35,430 nucleotides of DNA from Bryobacteraceae bacterium (GTDB taxonomy: Bacteria; Acidobacteriota; Terriglobia; Bryobacterales; Bryobacteraceae): positions 1-35,430 of the forward strand of contig JASIAM010000150.1 of assembly GCA_030041985.1 (NCBI GenBank). The letters are read 5' to 3'. The notes beneath the pieces are model-generated. The model had not been told where the DNA came from, searched no databases, and was given only the letters and a program-made list of their open reading frames with translations. Made by a program: the position numbers and the translations under genes. How positions within the stretch are numbered: position 1 is the stretch's first letter; each line of letters starts with the position of its first letter. Below are positions 23,061-33,668 of this stretch, piece after piece.

Positions 23061-24866
23061 TCAATGAGCGGCAGCTCGCAAACGTGCCTGGGCCTGCCCC
23101 AGCCCATTGATGGCGGGAATGAACGTGGGATCGATCGCCAGGGCGCGCTGATAATCCTGCACGGCCGTTTTCGGGTCATTGGTGGCCATATGAACCAGGC
23201 CCTCATAGACGAACGTGGCGGCGAATTTGGGGTCGAGTTTTTCCGCGGTGTTGAGCGCGTCCATGGCTTGGGCCCACTGGGAATGCTTGCCGTAGATCAT
23301 CCCGATTTGCGAATAGACATGCGCCGTGGGCTCGAGAGCGGCGGCCTGGCGCAGTTTGGCGAGCGCGTTATCGGGTTGGTTGAGGCAATCGTAGGCCAAT
23401 CCCCAATCCACGAGCAAATCGTAATCGGGCGGCTGCAGTTTGGTGGTGTTCTCAAATTCTTTCACCGCCAGATCGCAGCGGTTGTCGTCGAACCACGCGC
23501 TGGCCAGATGAAAATGAGCGCGCCAGTTGGCGGGCGTACTGCGCACCGTATCCTGCCACAAGGCCAATTCGCTCGACCAGACATGAGAGCGCGCATAGGT
23601 CGCGCCCGCCAACACTACTGCCACAACAACGCCGGCTGTGGCCAGCACTTTGCGCTCAACCTTCAGCCGGCCGGCAAAATCGAGGATGATCAACAGCAGG
23701 CCCAACATCGACAAATACAAGCGCCGCTCGGCCACTGCATCGCGTATGGGCAGGATCGAAGAGGTCGGGGCCATCAGCAGCAGGTAGGAAAAGAAACCAA
23801 ACGAAGCCAGGCGGTATTCGCGTCGCTTCCACCAGGCCAGAAACGCAAGGCCGAGGAGCGCGGCTAAGCCGAGAATGGCTCCATGGTCGAAAATCGTGCG
23901 GGAGTAGGAAAAATCCCAGTCGGCAGACTGGCTGGCAGGGAATAAGAACAGCGCAGGGTAGACAAACAACGCGCGGCATTCGGTGAAGAAATACTGATAC
24001 CAGGTAAGGTCCTTCATGCCGAATCCGGCGTTGCCGCCGTGGCGCATCAGCGGCAGGAAGATCACGAATCCGCCCACTGCTCCCAGAGCTAACGGCAAAT
24101 ACAGCTTCCAGTTGCCGCGCACGCCCTTCAGCGAAAAGCCCGGATTCCACCAATAATCCGTGAGGAGCAGCAAGGCCGGCAATACAATGGTCTCCTCCTT
24201 GGCGAGCAGGGAGGCTCCAAAAAACAGAAGCACGATGGCGGCGTTCCCCCAGGAAACCGAGGTGTTGCGCCGGTAGAGGAAAATGGCGTAGGCCGCGAGC
24301 AACAGCAGCACGCTCAATCCATCGGAGCGGCCCGCGAGATAGGCCACCGCTTCAGTCTGTACGGGATGCAAAAGAAAAACCGCTGTGCCGAAGCCGGCCA
24401 GCAAATTGCGGCGCGCGGGATCTACTGCCGCCCACTCCAGAAGCCGGCGCAGAACGAAAAACATCAGCGCGGCCGAGAAGCAATGAAACAACACGTTCAA
24501 GACATGAAAGGAGTAAGTTTCGGTGCCCGACATTTGCACATTCCACCAGTAGGTGAACATCAGCAGCGGGCGCACACCGTGAATCCAGGCGGAAAGGGGG
24601 GTGCCGAAGTTGGGAAGAGACCAAACTTGCCCCGGCGTGGTGGAAACGGTGTCAAACGGTAAATGGGTGTCGTCGAAGAGAAAGGGGCCATGCAAAGCGG
24701 GGCTATATGCCCAGAAGGCGAGGATTACGGCGGCCGCTCCCGCGATGGCATAGGGCGCCCACGCTGCGCGGGCTCTCAGTGGCTGGGTGCTCGCGCCGGA
24801 CGCGGAGGGATGCGCAGAGGATGTACGCTGGCTACGGCGGATGGTGGATTTCTTAGCCGTTGGCAT
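23061..24866 (-). CDS. TMTC-like multispan glycosyltransferase with C-terminal TPR repeats
   Basis: This 601-aa protein (from ATG 24866) has about ten membrane helices followed by TPR repeats from about residue 435. The membrane part carries features shared with eukaryotic TMTC O-mannosyltransferases: FLFDDTHL in the first outer loop, RPLLMFTYWWN, FHVLNVLFH, and HPVQTEAVAYLAGRSD, then LLAKEE. A GT-C enzyme using a polyprenyl-phosphate sugar outside the membrane is the best guess, with the TPR part binding protein or glycan acceptors. Its start overlaps the DUF2304 gene by 14 bp, and a dolichol-phosphate-mannose-synthase-like gene is in the same operon. Activity is inferred. Confidence 0.75.
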   Translation of the reverse strand: MPTAKKSTIRRSQRTSSAHPSASGASTQPLRARAAWAPYAIAGAAAVILAFWAYSPALHGPFLFDDTHLPFDTVSTTPGQVWSLPNFGTPLSAWIHGVRPLLMFTYWWNVQMSGTETYSFHVLNVLFHCFSAALMFFVLRRLLEWAAVDPARRNLLAGFGTAVFLLHPVQTEAVAYLAGRSDGLSVLLLLAAYAIFLYRRNTSVSWGNAAIVLLFFGASLLAKEETIVLPALLLLTDYWWNPGFSLKGVRGNWKLYLPLALGAVGGFVIFLPLMRHGGNAGFGMKDLTWYQYFFTECRALFVYPALFLFPASQSADWDFSYSRTIFDHGAILGLAALLGLAFLAWWKRREYRLASFGFFSYLLLMAPTSSILPIRDAVAERRLYLSMLGLLLIILDFAGRLKVERKVLATAGVVVAVVLAGATYARSHVWSSELALWQDTVRSTPANWRAHFHLASAWFDDNRCDLAVKEFENTTKLQPPDYDLLVDWGLAYDCLNQPDNALAKLRQAAALEPTAHVYSQIGMIYGKHSQWAQAMDALNTAEKLDPKFAATFVYEGLVHMATNDPKTAVQDYQRALAIDPTFIPAINGLGQAQARLRAAAH

Positions 24867-25209
24867 GATCGCGGATGCTTTGGATATGGTATTCCAGAAT
24901 GGCCACACGCTGCGCGAGCGCGATGTTATCATCGCGCAGGCGCGAAACGATCACTGAGAAACGATAAAAGATAAGGAGGAAAATAGCTCCCGCCATCATC
25001 AGCAGAGCCAGCGGCGCACTTCCGACGCCGAGAACGCGCTCCGCCGCTTGCACCAGGAATTGCGCGCGTGAGAAAAGCAGCAGGACAAGGGCAGCGGCCA
25101 GCCAACTGACCGAGTACTCCACGCGGATATGCGCGCGCCGCACGGAAACCAGCACCAGGACAAGCAGCAGGACGCTGGTAACGGTAGCGACATTTAACAG
25201 ATGTTGCAT
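24853..25209 (-). CDS. DUF2304 small membrane protein
   Basis: This is a 118-aa protein with three hydrophobic helices and a C-terminal coiled segment (IVSRLRDDNIALAQRVAILEYH). The HIRVEYSVSWL and LLLFSRAQFLVQAAERVLGV segments match DUF2304, a family usually found next to polyprenyl-phosphate glycosyltransferases. It lies 15 bp after the GT2 gene and may help anchor or regulate that enzyme at the membrane; this role is inference from neighbourhood. Confidence 0.8.
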   Translation of the reverse strand: MQHLLNVATVTSVLLLVLVLVSVRRAHIRVEYSVSWLAAALVLLLFSRAQFLVQAAERVLGVGSAPLALLMMAGAIFLLIFYRFSVIVSRLRDDNIALAQRVAILEYHIQSIRDHANG

Positions 25210-25224
25210 TCCTATACTCCACCC

Positions 25225-25980
25225 TTATATTCCACGCGGGGCATCTTCCCCGCTGCGGTGCAGCCGGCGCTCATACTTCAACACATTCACAAACACTCCC
25301 AGCAGCACGTGAACGATGTAATAGAGGGACTTGACCGGGGTGATGGAAGAAACGCCGGTGGTGCGCGGCCGCATCTTACACGGGATTTCTTCGAAGCGGA
25401 ACCGGCGGCGCTGCAAAACCACCAGCGCCTCGATTTCCGGATACTCCAAAGGAAAACTGCGGCTGAACACTCCCAGTGCGCGGCGATTGACTCCGACAAA
25501 GCCGGATGTGGGGTCATACACCGGTTGCCCCAGAATCGGGCGCAGAACGAGGCGGAAGAAACGAATGCCCCACGCGCGGAGAACGCTGGTTTCCGAGCCA
25601 TTCGCGGCAAGAAACCGGGAGCCGATTACCATTTCACAGCCGGACGTCAACAGTTTCTCAAACAACCGCGGAACATCGCGCGCATCGTGCTGGCCATCGC
25701 CATCCAGGCGGATGACATATTCGAAGCCGAGCTCATAGGCCAGCTTGTAGCCGGCCTGGACGCATCCACCCAATCCGAGGTGGTGGGGCAGAGAGAGCAC
25801 GTCTGCCCCGGCAGCACGTGCCTGGAAAGCAGTGTCATCTACCGAGCCGTCGTCCACCACCAGCACCGGAACGCCAGGCATCGAGTGCAGTACGTCGCGC
25901 ACCACTCCGCCAATGGCGCCTTGCTCGTTGAAGGCCGGGACAATGACGAGTAGCGATTGCAGGCCGGCGGGACGGATCAC
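25225..25980 (-). CDS. GT2 glycosyltransferase, polyprenyl/dolichol-phosphate mannose synthase-like
   Basis: This is a 251-aa GT-A-fold enzyme expected to make a polyprenyl-phosphate-linked sugar at the cytoplasmic membrane face. The start is GTG 25980, overlapping the previous stop in GTGA; the frame upstream to 26394 is the neighbouring gene in another frame. Seen: LLVIVPAFNEQGAIGGVV, VLVVDDGSVDDT, and the DxD-type IRLDGDGQHDA, then DPTSGFVGVNRRAL. It has no C-terminal membrane helices, so the adjacent DUF2304 protein may supply them. Confidence 0.9.
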   Translation of the reverse strand: MIRPAGLQSLLVIVPAFNEQGAIGGVVRDVLHSMPGVPVLVVDDGSVDDTAFQARAAGADVLSLPHHLGLGGCVQAGYKLAYELGFEYVIRLDGDGQHDARDVPRLFEKLLTSGCEMVIGSRFLAANGSETSVLRAWGIRFFRLVLRPILGQPVYDPTSGFVGVNRRALGVFSRSFPLEYPEIEALVVLQRRRFRFEEIPCKMRPRTTGVSSITPVKSLYYIVHVLLGVFVNVLKYERRLHRSGEDAPRGI

Positions 25981-26990
25981 AACGCGGCAACCTTTCGCGC
26001 GCTGATGGCATGAGACCGCACAAGATGCCGGAAGACAGCGGGTGTGATGCGCGCCTGAGCGCGGATCTGGCGGCGCTGGCGCAATAGCCGGCTGGCATGG
26101 AGGGCCGCCGCCAGATGTGCCCGCAGCACGTACCAAGGCATGCGCGCGCCGGCATGGCCTTCCGCACGGAATCGCGCTGCCGCGCCGCGCCCGCGAAACA
26201 AATAGCAGGCGTGCCAAAAGTAGCGCGCCGCGGAGACGAAGGGCGCACGGAGCAGCATATCCGCCGGGAAATTTTTCGCTAATACAAACAGCCGGTTCCG
26301 TTCCACGTAATAGGCCTTCACGGGCGATGCCCGGCCGGCCGAATGCGAGTAATGGTGCTCCACCAAAGCATCCGGCACGTAAAGGCATTTCCATCCGGCC
26401 CAGCGGGCTCGCAAGCCCAGGTCCGTATCTTCGCAGTAGAGGAAGAAAGCGTCATCGAAACCGCCCAGAGATTCCAGCATCGCGCGGCGGTACAGCGCGG
26501 CCGAAGCGCTGGGGTACAGCGTCTCTTCCGCCACCGGAAAATCCTCCGGCGACCGGCCATGCCCGCGCTGTTTGCTGCTGCCATCGCGCCCGATCAGCAT
26601 GCCGGCGGAATCGAGAAAGTCTTCTCCGTAGAGCCGCACTTGTGACGCGCACATGCCCACATCCCGCCGCGGGCCAATCGCGGAGACCAGGGCTTCCAAC
26701 CATCGGGGATGAGCCACTGCATCATCATTCAGCGTGGCAATGAAGCGGGAGCGCGCCGCGGTAATGGCTTGATTGATAGCGCCCCCAAAACCGGCGTTGC
26801 GGCCATTTTCGATCAGGCGCGAACCAGGGAGCCGGCCCATGTGCCGCCGCGCCAGGCCACCACCGCTATTATCGATGACGACTACTGCGAAATCGGTGTA
26901 GGTCTGCCGGCTCAAAGCTTCCAGGCAGTCGCCCAACCTTTCATCAGCCAATAGCGTAGGAATTACCACGGATACTGCGGTGTCCTGCAA
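25977..26990 (-). CDS. GT2 glycosyltransferase, rhamnosyltransferase-like
   Basis: This is a 337-aa GT2 enzyme related to WbbL-type rhamnosyltransferases. Seen: SVVIPTLLADERLGDCLEAL, NAGFGGAINQAI, FIATLNDDAVAHPRW (acidic metal site), and the acceptor-side signature GGFDDAFFLYCEDTDLGLRA. The C-terminal third is Arg-rich and lacks membrane helices. It is the first gene of the minus-strand glycosylation operon and overlaps the next gene by 4 bp. Confidence 0.9.
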   Translation of the reverse strand: MQDTAVSVVIPTLLADERLGDCLEALSRQTYTDFAVVVIDNSGGGLARRHMGRLPGSRLIENGRNAGFGGAINQAITAARSRFIATLNDDAVAHPRWLEALVSAIGPRRDVGMCASQVRLYGEDFLDSAGMLIGRDGSSKQRGHGRSPEDFPVAEETLYPSASAALYRRAMLESLGGFDDAFFLYCEDTDLGLRARWAGWKCLYVPDALVEHHYSHSAGRASPVKAYYVERNRLFVLAKNFPADMLLRAPFVSAARYFWHACYLFRGRGAAARFRAEGHAGARMPWYVLRAHLAAALHASRLLRQRRQIRAQARITPAVFRHLVRSHAISARKVAAL

Positions 26991-27019
26991 CTCTCAATTC
27001 TAACCGGGAGCGGCCCTGC

Positions 27020-27056
27020 GGGACAGGCGCCTGCCGCCTGGCGGAAGCGCCTGCCC
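27020..27056 (-). terminator. Hairpin after katG
   Basis: AGGCGC (27025-27030) pairs with GCGCCT (27047-27052), extended outward by GGG/CCC with a bulge, and a small inner CCGCC/GGCGG pairing sits in the loop. GCGCCTGCC also occurs twice as a direct repeat. It lies between katG and the glycosylation operon; no T-run. Confidence 0.45.
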
Positions 27057-27088
27057 GACTTTCTGTATGGATTAGCTCGCCGCCAAGC

Positions 27089-29368
<2,280 letters not shown>

Positions 29369-29420
29369 CTATGATTGATCTAAAGAAACCGTGACGAACT
29401 GTGACACGCCCTTGCGGCTC

Positions 29421-29846
29421 CTAACGGGAAGCGTGCCGCGGAGCGCACTTCGTGCAAAGCCCGCGAAAGATAAGTTCGCATTCGCGAAGCACCCGCTTAC
29501 CGAGGGATCCCGAGGCCGGCTTCGGCACATCGTACCACTCCATGTCTTCAACATTGCCGCAGCGATCGCAAATGAAGTGGTGATGCCGCATGCCTTTCGC
29601 ATCGAATCGCGCGGCGCGGCCTTCGACAGCCACTTCGCGCACCAAACCGGCCCTTACCAAATCCGACAGATTGTTATAGATCGTGGCTCTCGAAGAGCGC
29701 GGATCCAGGCGATTCACGGCTTGGAAAATTTCCGCCGCCGTGGGATGCTTGGGGTGTTCCATCAGGAACGCCATTACCGCGTAGCGCTGCGGGGTGCACC
29801 GCAACCCGCTGCCCTCTAGTGTCCGTTTAATCGCATCCACGTCCAT
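29421..29846 (-). CDS. perR: Peroxide-responsive Fur-family repressor
   Basis: This is a 141-aa Fur-family metalloregulator. The structural zinc cysteines are seen as C93-x2-C96 and C131-x2-C134. The sensing-site pattern R-F-Asp82, His88 and His90 matches PerR (Asp85, His91, His93 in Bacillus), where Asp rather than Glu marks peroxide sensing by metal-catalysed His oxidation. The winged helix is at about 15-75 (TPQRYAVMAFL; SRATIYNNLSDLV). It sits directly upstream of katG and has a palindromic site just before its start, so autoregulation is likely. Confidence 0.9.
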   Translation of the reverse strand: MDVDAIKRTLEGSGLRCTPQRYAVMAFLMEHPKHPTAAEIFQAVNRLDPRSSRATIYNNLSDLVRAGLVREVAVEGRAARFDAKGMRHHHFICDRCGNVEDMEWYDVPKPASGSLGKRVLRECELIFRGLCTKCAPRHASR

Positions 29847-29852
29847 GAACTA

Positions 29853-29869
29853 ATTAGATTATATCTAAT
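29853..29869. promoter_or_regulatory. Per/Fur-box-like operator of perR
   Basis: ATTAGAT-TAT-ATCTAAT is a perfect 7-3-7 palindrome, also readable as a 7-1-7 PerR-type box (TTAGATT-A-TATCTAA, one mismatch between half-sites). It ends 7 bp before the perR start codon and is AT-rich in an otherwise GC-rich region. It could control perR-katG and the divergent receiver gene. Confidence 0.7.
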
Positions 29870-30049
29870 GTGAAATTTAGTCAAGAATGGACGAAGTTCA
29901 TGACAACCAGCTTACAAGATTCCTCGCAACCTTCAGTCTACCCCGGCCGAAGCGTGCCATTCTTCGCAAAAGCTTGGTGTTTTTCTCTGTTTTTCGGCAC
30001 ACGCCAGCGGTACCATAAAGAGGGACGAGAAGACTTTAAGGAGTGCGGC

Positions 30050-30436
30050 ATGCGATCCCGGGTTTTATGCATATCCGGATCTCCCGAAAATTACCGGACG
30101 TTGTGTGAAATGGTGCAATCGCTTCCGGTATCGCTGGAGTATGCGGAAACGGTGCGGGTGGCGCGCGCCCGGCTTTTGCACCAGGAGTATGATGCGGTTC
30201 TGACCGAATCGAGTCTCGCTGACGGGAATTGGGTGGATGTGCTCCACCTGCTTCGCGACAGCCCCTATGAACCCCAACTGATTGTGACGGATCCGCACGC
30301 GGACTCGCGGTTTTGGTCCGAAGTTCTGAATCTCGGCGCTTACGACGTGTTAAACCAACCTTTCTATGAGCCCGAGGTGCGCCGAATCTTATACAATGCG
30401 TGCACCCGGGACGTTCCGTCGGCAGAGGTTCTATAG
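30050..30436 (+). CDS. Degenerate receiver-domain protein
   Basis: This is a 128-aa single-domain protein with the fold pattern of a response-regulator receiver. The start ATG 30050 has an AGGAG six to seven bases upstream; the open frame from 29870 adds residues with no receiver character. The usual phosphorylation residues are altered: the N-terminal acidic pair is Ser-Gly (CISGSPENY), the phospho-Asp is Glu (DAVLTESSLADG), and the Lys is Gln (LNQPF). It therefore probably acts without phosphorylation, as a protein-binding module. It is divergent from perR. Confidence 0.75.
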   Translation: MRSRVLCISGSPENYRTLCEMVQSLPVSLEYAETVRVARARLLHQEYDAVLTESSLADGNWVDVLHLLRDSPYEPQLIVTDPHADSRFWSEVLNLGAYDVLNQPFYEPEVRRILYNACTRDVPSAEVL

Positions 30437-30459
30437 CCGGGACATAAGACTCGCGCCGT

Positions 30460-31233
30460 TCACTTTGGCTTAACGGCAAAATCCCAGATCTGCATATTGA
30501 GTTTGCCCATAGTATACTCCACTACTGCGTACTCACCCGGTTCGAGCGGCACTTTAGGCCAAATCTTATAGAGTCCGCCGGAAGTAAGCTGGCTTTGAAA
30601 AATGTCCACCATGTCCGGCTCTTCCACCACTTCTTTGGTGATGGGCATGATGGTTACATTCTCTACAATACGCACGCCTGCCTTAGATTTCAGCCTGGCA
30701 ATGCCGAAGCGCTCGGGGTCGGAAAGCTGGAGATAAAACTCCGGCTCCGCGCTCGAAAACACATTCATCGAATGAGACCCGTCGATTTCTACTGTAGCCT
30801 TGCCGGAAACTGCCGGGATGGGACTCAAAACCTTCAGAACGGAGCGGCCTTTACTAGTGTGCACGGTAGATTCGGCTGCTTTGATGGTGCGGGTTTGATC
30901 GCCATCGAGCCAATAGACACCGGGATTTTCAGGAATGCGTAAGATCAGCTTTTGCTGCTGGCGTTCAAAGGCGTCCTCTTCGGAGAGGTCCTTGGCCTCT
31001 TTTGCGATCTCTGCTTTGCGCTCCGCTTCCTCTTTTCGGGTTTTATCGAGGTCCACCAGAGTGAGAGGCATCTCTTCCCACTCACTACGTTCCACACTAT
31101 AAAAGCGGACCCGGTCGGATTCTACCTGGTACTCGCGAACCAAGTGAAAGGACCCGTCTTTGAGGTAGAGCTTGATATTGGCGGCCCAGGCTGTACAAAC
31201 CAGCACAAACAGGGCCAAAACAGTCCTTGTCAC
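30460..31233 (-). CDS. Secreted protein of unknown function
   Basis: This is a 257-aa protein with a short signal peptide (TRTVLALFVLVCTAWA). A beta-rich start (IKLYLKDGSFHLVREYQV, then RVRFYSVERSEWEEMPL) resembles small SH3-like secreted modules. A charged coiled segment follows at about 60-95 (DKTRKEEAERKAEIAKEAKDL), then a beta-rich C-terminal half ending EPGEYAVVEYTMGKLNMQIWDFAV. It resembles proteins seen in Acidobacteria whose function is not known. It is convergent with the receiver gene and divergent from the kinase gene. Confidence 0.65.
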   Translation of the reverse strand: MTRTVLALFVLVCTAWAANIKLYLKDGSFHLVREYQVESDRVRFYSVERSEWEEMPLTLVDLDKTRKEEAERKAEIAKEAKDLSEEDAFERQQQKLILRIPENPGVYWLDGDQTRTIKAAESTVHTSKGRSVLKVLSPIPAVSGKATVEIDGSHSMNVFSSAEPEFYLQLSDPERFGIARLKSKAGVRIVENVTIMPITKEVVEEPDMVDIFQSQLTSGGLYKIWPKVPLEPGEYAVVEYTMGKLNMQIWDFAVKPK

Positions 31234-31290
31234 GTTTCTACTCTAGCCCAAAATTTGTTTTGCTAGTGGGGTATCGACCACGGAAAAGGC

Positions 31291-32499
31291 ATGAACGCAA
31301 AAGCAGACACCGCCCGAACCCCGGGATTGCGATCTCCTCTCTCGGCATTCGGCCTGCCCATTGTTCTCGTTGCCGCCGCCTTGGGTCTGACGTTTCTGTG
31401 GCAAAGCACCGTTCCCACCACCGGATTTATCTTCCTATACGCCGCTGTAGTGTCCGCCAGTTGGTTTGGTGGAAAGTGGGGCGGCTGTGTGGCGGTCATC
31501 CTAAGCATACTGGCGGTGGAATACTTCTTCGTGCCTCCCATTCATTCCTTTGCCATACAGCGGGAGTTCCTGCCGGTATTTGTCGAGTTTGCAATATCGG
31601 CAGCCGTGATCGGCTGGTTCAGTTCGTGGCGCAAAGAGGCGGAGGCGGTGCTGAAGCGGGCGCGCAGCGAACTCAGCATGCGAGTCGAAGAACGGACGGC
31701 GGAGCTCCGCCACAGCAATGAGCAATTGAAGGCTGAAATGGCGGAGCGCAGGCGCGCGGAAGAGGCATGGCACGAAGCGCGGGCCGAACTGGCGCGAGTC
31801 ACTCGCATGAGCGCGCTTGGCCAACTGGCGGCCTCGATCTCCCACGAAGTAAACCAGCCGCTGGCGGCGGTAGTGACCAATGCGGATGCTTGCGCCCTAT
31901 GGCTCGAAGCCGACCCTCCGAACCTCGAAGAGGTGCGCGCGGCAGTGGATTGCATCGTGCGGGAGGGAACACGCGCCAGCGAAGTGGTCCGGCGCATTCG
32001 CGCCATGTTCACGCGGGCCGCTCCCCAACGAACGCTGGTGCAGATCAACGAGTTGATACGTGAAGCCAGCGCCCTGCTCGAAACTGAGATAGCGAAAAAC
32101 CAGGTTGTTTTATCGGTGGAACTGGCGGATGATCTGCCGGCCATATTCGCTGACCGGGTACAATTGCAGCAGGTGATCGTGAACCTGATGGTAAACGCTA
32201 TGGAAGCGATGAGCGGCGTTACGGACCGGCCGCACACACTGGCCATACGAACCGGGAGTGAGTCCCCTGGCGAAGTGCTCGTCTCGGTGCGGGACTCGGG
32301 TATCGGCATCGATTCCACCAATCAGAGGCGGATCTTCGATGCCTTCTTCACCACCAAGGCCCAAGGAATGGGCATGGGTCTCTCCATCAGTCATTCCATT
32401 ATCGAGACTCATGGGGGCCGCTTGTGGGCTGTGAGCAACACCGGTCACGGCGCCACGTTCCAGTTCACCTTGCCGGTAGATGGCACGCAATCGCAATGA
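31291..32499 (+). CDS. Sensor histidine kinase with DUF4118-like membrane domain
   Basis: This is a 402-aa kinase. Residues 20-115 form about four helices like the KdpD-type DUF4118 sensor (FIFLYAAVVSASWFGGKWGG; FVPPIHSFAI). A coiled coil follows, then the dimerisation domain with phospho-acceptor His185 (ASISHEVNQPLAAV) and the ATPase domain (NLMVNAMEAM; VRDSGIGID; GMGMGLSISHSIIETHGG). The HEVNQPL type pairs with FixJ/TodT-like regulators, and such a gene overlaps its stop codon by 4 bp. No periplasmic ligand domain is seen. Confidence 0.92.
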   Translation: MNAKADTARTPGLRSPLSAFGLPIVLVAAALGLTFLWQSTVPTTGFIFLYAAVVSASWFGGKWGGCVAVILSILAVEYFFVPPIHSFAIQREFLPVFVEFAISAAVIGWFSSWRKEAEAVLKRARSELSMRVEERTAELRHSNEQLKAEMAERRRAEEAWHEARAELARVTRMSALGQLAASISHEVNQPLAAVVTNADACALWLEADPPNLEEVRAAVDCIVREGTRASEVVRRIRAMFTRAAPQRTLVQINELIREASALLETEIAKNQVVLSVELADDLPAIFADRVQLQQVIVNLMVNAMEAMSGVTDRPHTLAIRTGSESPGEVLVSVRDSGIGIDSTNQRRIFDAFFTTKAQGMGMGLSISHSIIETHGGRLWAVSNTGHGATFQFTLPVDGTQSQ

Positions 32500-33140
32500 A
32501 AGACGCGGCTCCTGTGGTGTTTGTGGTCGATGACGACGCGGCGGTAAGGGAGTCTGTCGGAAAGCTCATTGCCTCAGTCGGCTTGCGATCCCAGACATTC
32601 GCATCGACTCAGGAGTTTCTCGCGAGCAAGCGGCCGGAAGCGCCTGCCTGCTTGGTGCTGGACGTGCGGCTGCCGGACATGAGCGGCCTGGAATTTCAGC
32701 GCCAGTTAGCTGAGGCTGACATCCGGATCCCCATCATATTCATCACCGGATATGGGGACATCCCCATGACTGTGCGCGCTATGAAGGCCGGTGCAGTGGA
32801 GTTCCTGACGAAGCCGTTTCGCGGCCAGGAGCTTCTCGATGCCGTTCAGGAGGCCATTGCCAGGGATCGCGCCGCCTGGAACCAACGCGCCCGGCTCGCG
32901 GAACTCACCGCTCGCCACCAATCTCTGACGGCCCGCGAAAAAGAAGTCATGAGCCTGGTCGTACTAGGTCTGCTCAACAAACAGATCGCCGCCGAACTGG
33001 GGACGAGCGAATTAACCATCAAGACTCACCGCGGCCGCGTCATGGAAAAAATGGGCGCCGATTCCGTGGCGGACCTGGTACGGATGTCTGAGACGCTGAA
33101 ATCCACCACCCCCAACCGTTCCCAGGCTCCGGATCCCTGA
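32496..33140 (+). CDS. FixJ/TodT-type response regulator (receiver plus LuxR HTH)
   Basis: This is a 214-aa transcription regulator. The receiver is intact: acidic pair in FVVDDDAAV, phospho-Asp56 (LVLDVRLPD), and Lys106 (FLTKPF). The LuxR-type helix-turn-helix is at about 145-205 (LTAREKEVMSLVVLG; ELTIKTHRGRVMEKM). It starts at ATG 32496 inside the kinase stop (ATGA), so it is the cognate partner of the upstream kinase. Confidence 0.94.
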   Translation: MKDAAPVVFVVDDDAAVRESVGKLIASVGLRSQTFASTQEFLASKRPEAPACLVLDVRLPDMSGLEFQRQLAEADIRIPIIFITGYGDIPMTVRAMKAGAVEFLTKPFRGQELLDAVQEAIARDRAAWNQRARLAELTARHQSLTAREKEVMSLVVLGLLNKQIAAELGTSELTIKTHRGRVMEKMGADSVADLVRMSETLKSTTPNRSQAPDP

Positions 33141-33215
33141 TCCCCGTTTATAGCAGCAGCGTGCTACGAAAGTAGGATGCCATCGGCCCGCCGCGCCCCT
33201 TATCATTACTTATAG

Positions 33216-33578
33216 ATGACCCGCCGCATTTCCATCGTGGATGACGACGCGCCGGTGCGCAACGCTCTGAAGAGTCTTATGCGATCGGTTCGCTTTCATG
33301 TGGAAACGTTTGCGTCGGCGGAGGAGTTTCTGGCTTCCGGACGAATCCACGAAACAGAATGTCTGATTCTGGACGTGTACCTGCCCGGTATGAGCGGCTT
33401 CGAGCTTCAGGACCAGTTGCGGAGCCAGCGCCCCGGCATCCCCATCATCTTCATCACTGCCCACGCGGACGATTCTTCACGGCAGCGCGCACTGAAAGGC
33501 GGAGCCATCGAATTGCTTGGCAAGCCAGTTCAGCGAGAGGCTCTGTTCCAGGCGATTCAATCGGCAATGGAGCACTGA
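33216..33578 (+). CDS. Single-domain response regulator
   Basis: This is a 120-aa lone receiver domain of the FixJ type, with ISIVDDDAPV, phospho-Asp53 (LILDVYLPGMSG), and Lys103 (LGKPV) all intact. It resembles the receiver of the preceding gene and may have arisen by duplication. It has no output domain; it could act as a phosphate sink for the upstream kinase or control the downstream sigma-54 activator, which lacks a receiver. Confidence 0.9.
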   Translation: MTRRISIVDDDAPVRNALKSLMRSVRFHVETFASAEEFLASGRIHETECLILDVYLPGMSGFELQDQLRSQRPGIPIIFITAHADDSSRQRALKGGAIELLGKPVQREALFQAIQSAMEH

Positions 33579-33668
33579 GACGAGTGACTCGTAAGAGTAT
33601 GCCTGTCCTACTAAGAGAGGATGGAATCGGATTGGCAGACGGCCTATGATTTTTTCAAGGAGCAGATA

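Noticed and set aside
25981-26394. N-terminal extension of the dolichol-phosphate-mannose-synthase-like protein
   Set aside because: The extension is the neighbouring glycosyltransferase read in another frame. The GT2 fold begins a few residues after GTG 25980.
31542-32321. A 259-codon minus-strand frame
   Set aside because: It is antisense to the histidine kinase and low in complexity (Ser/Thr/Arg-rich), a shadow frame.
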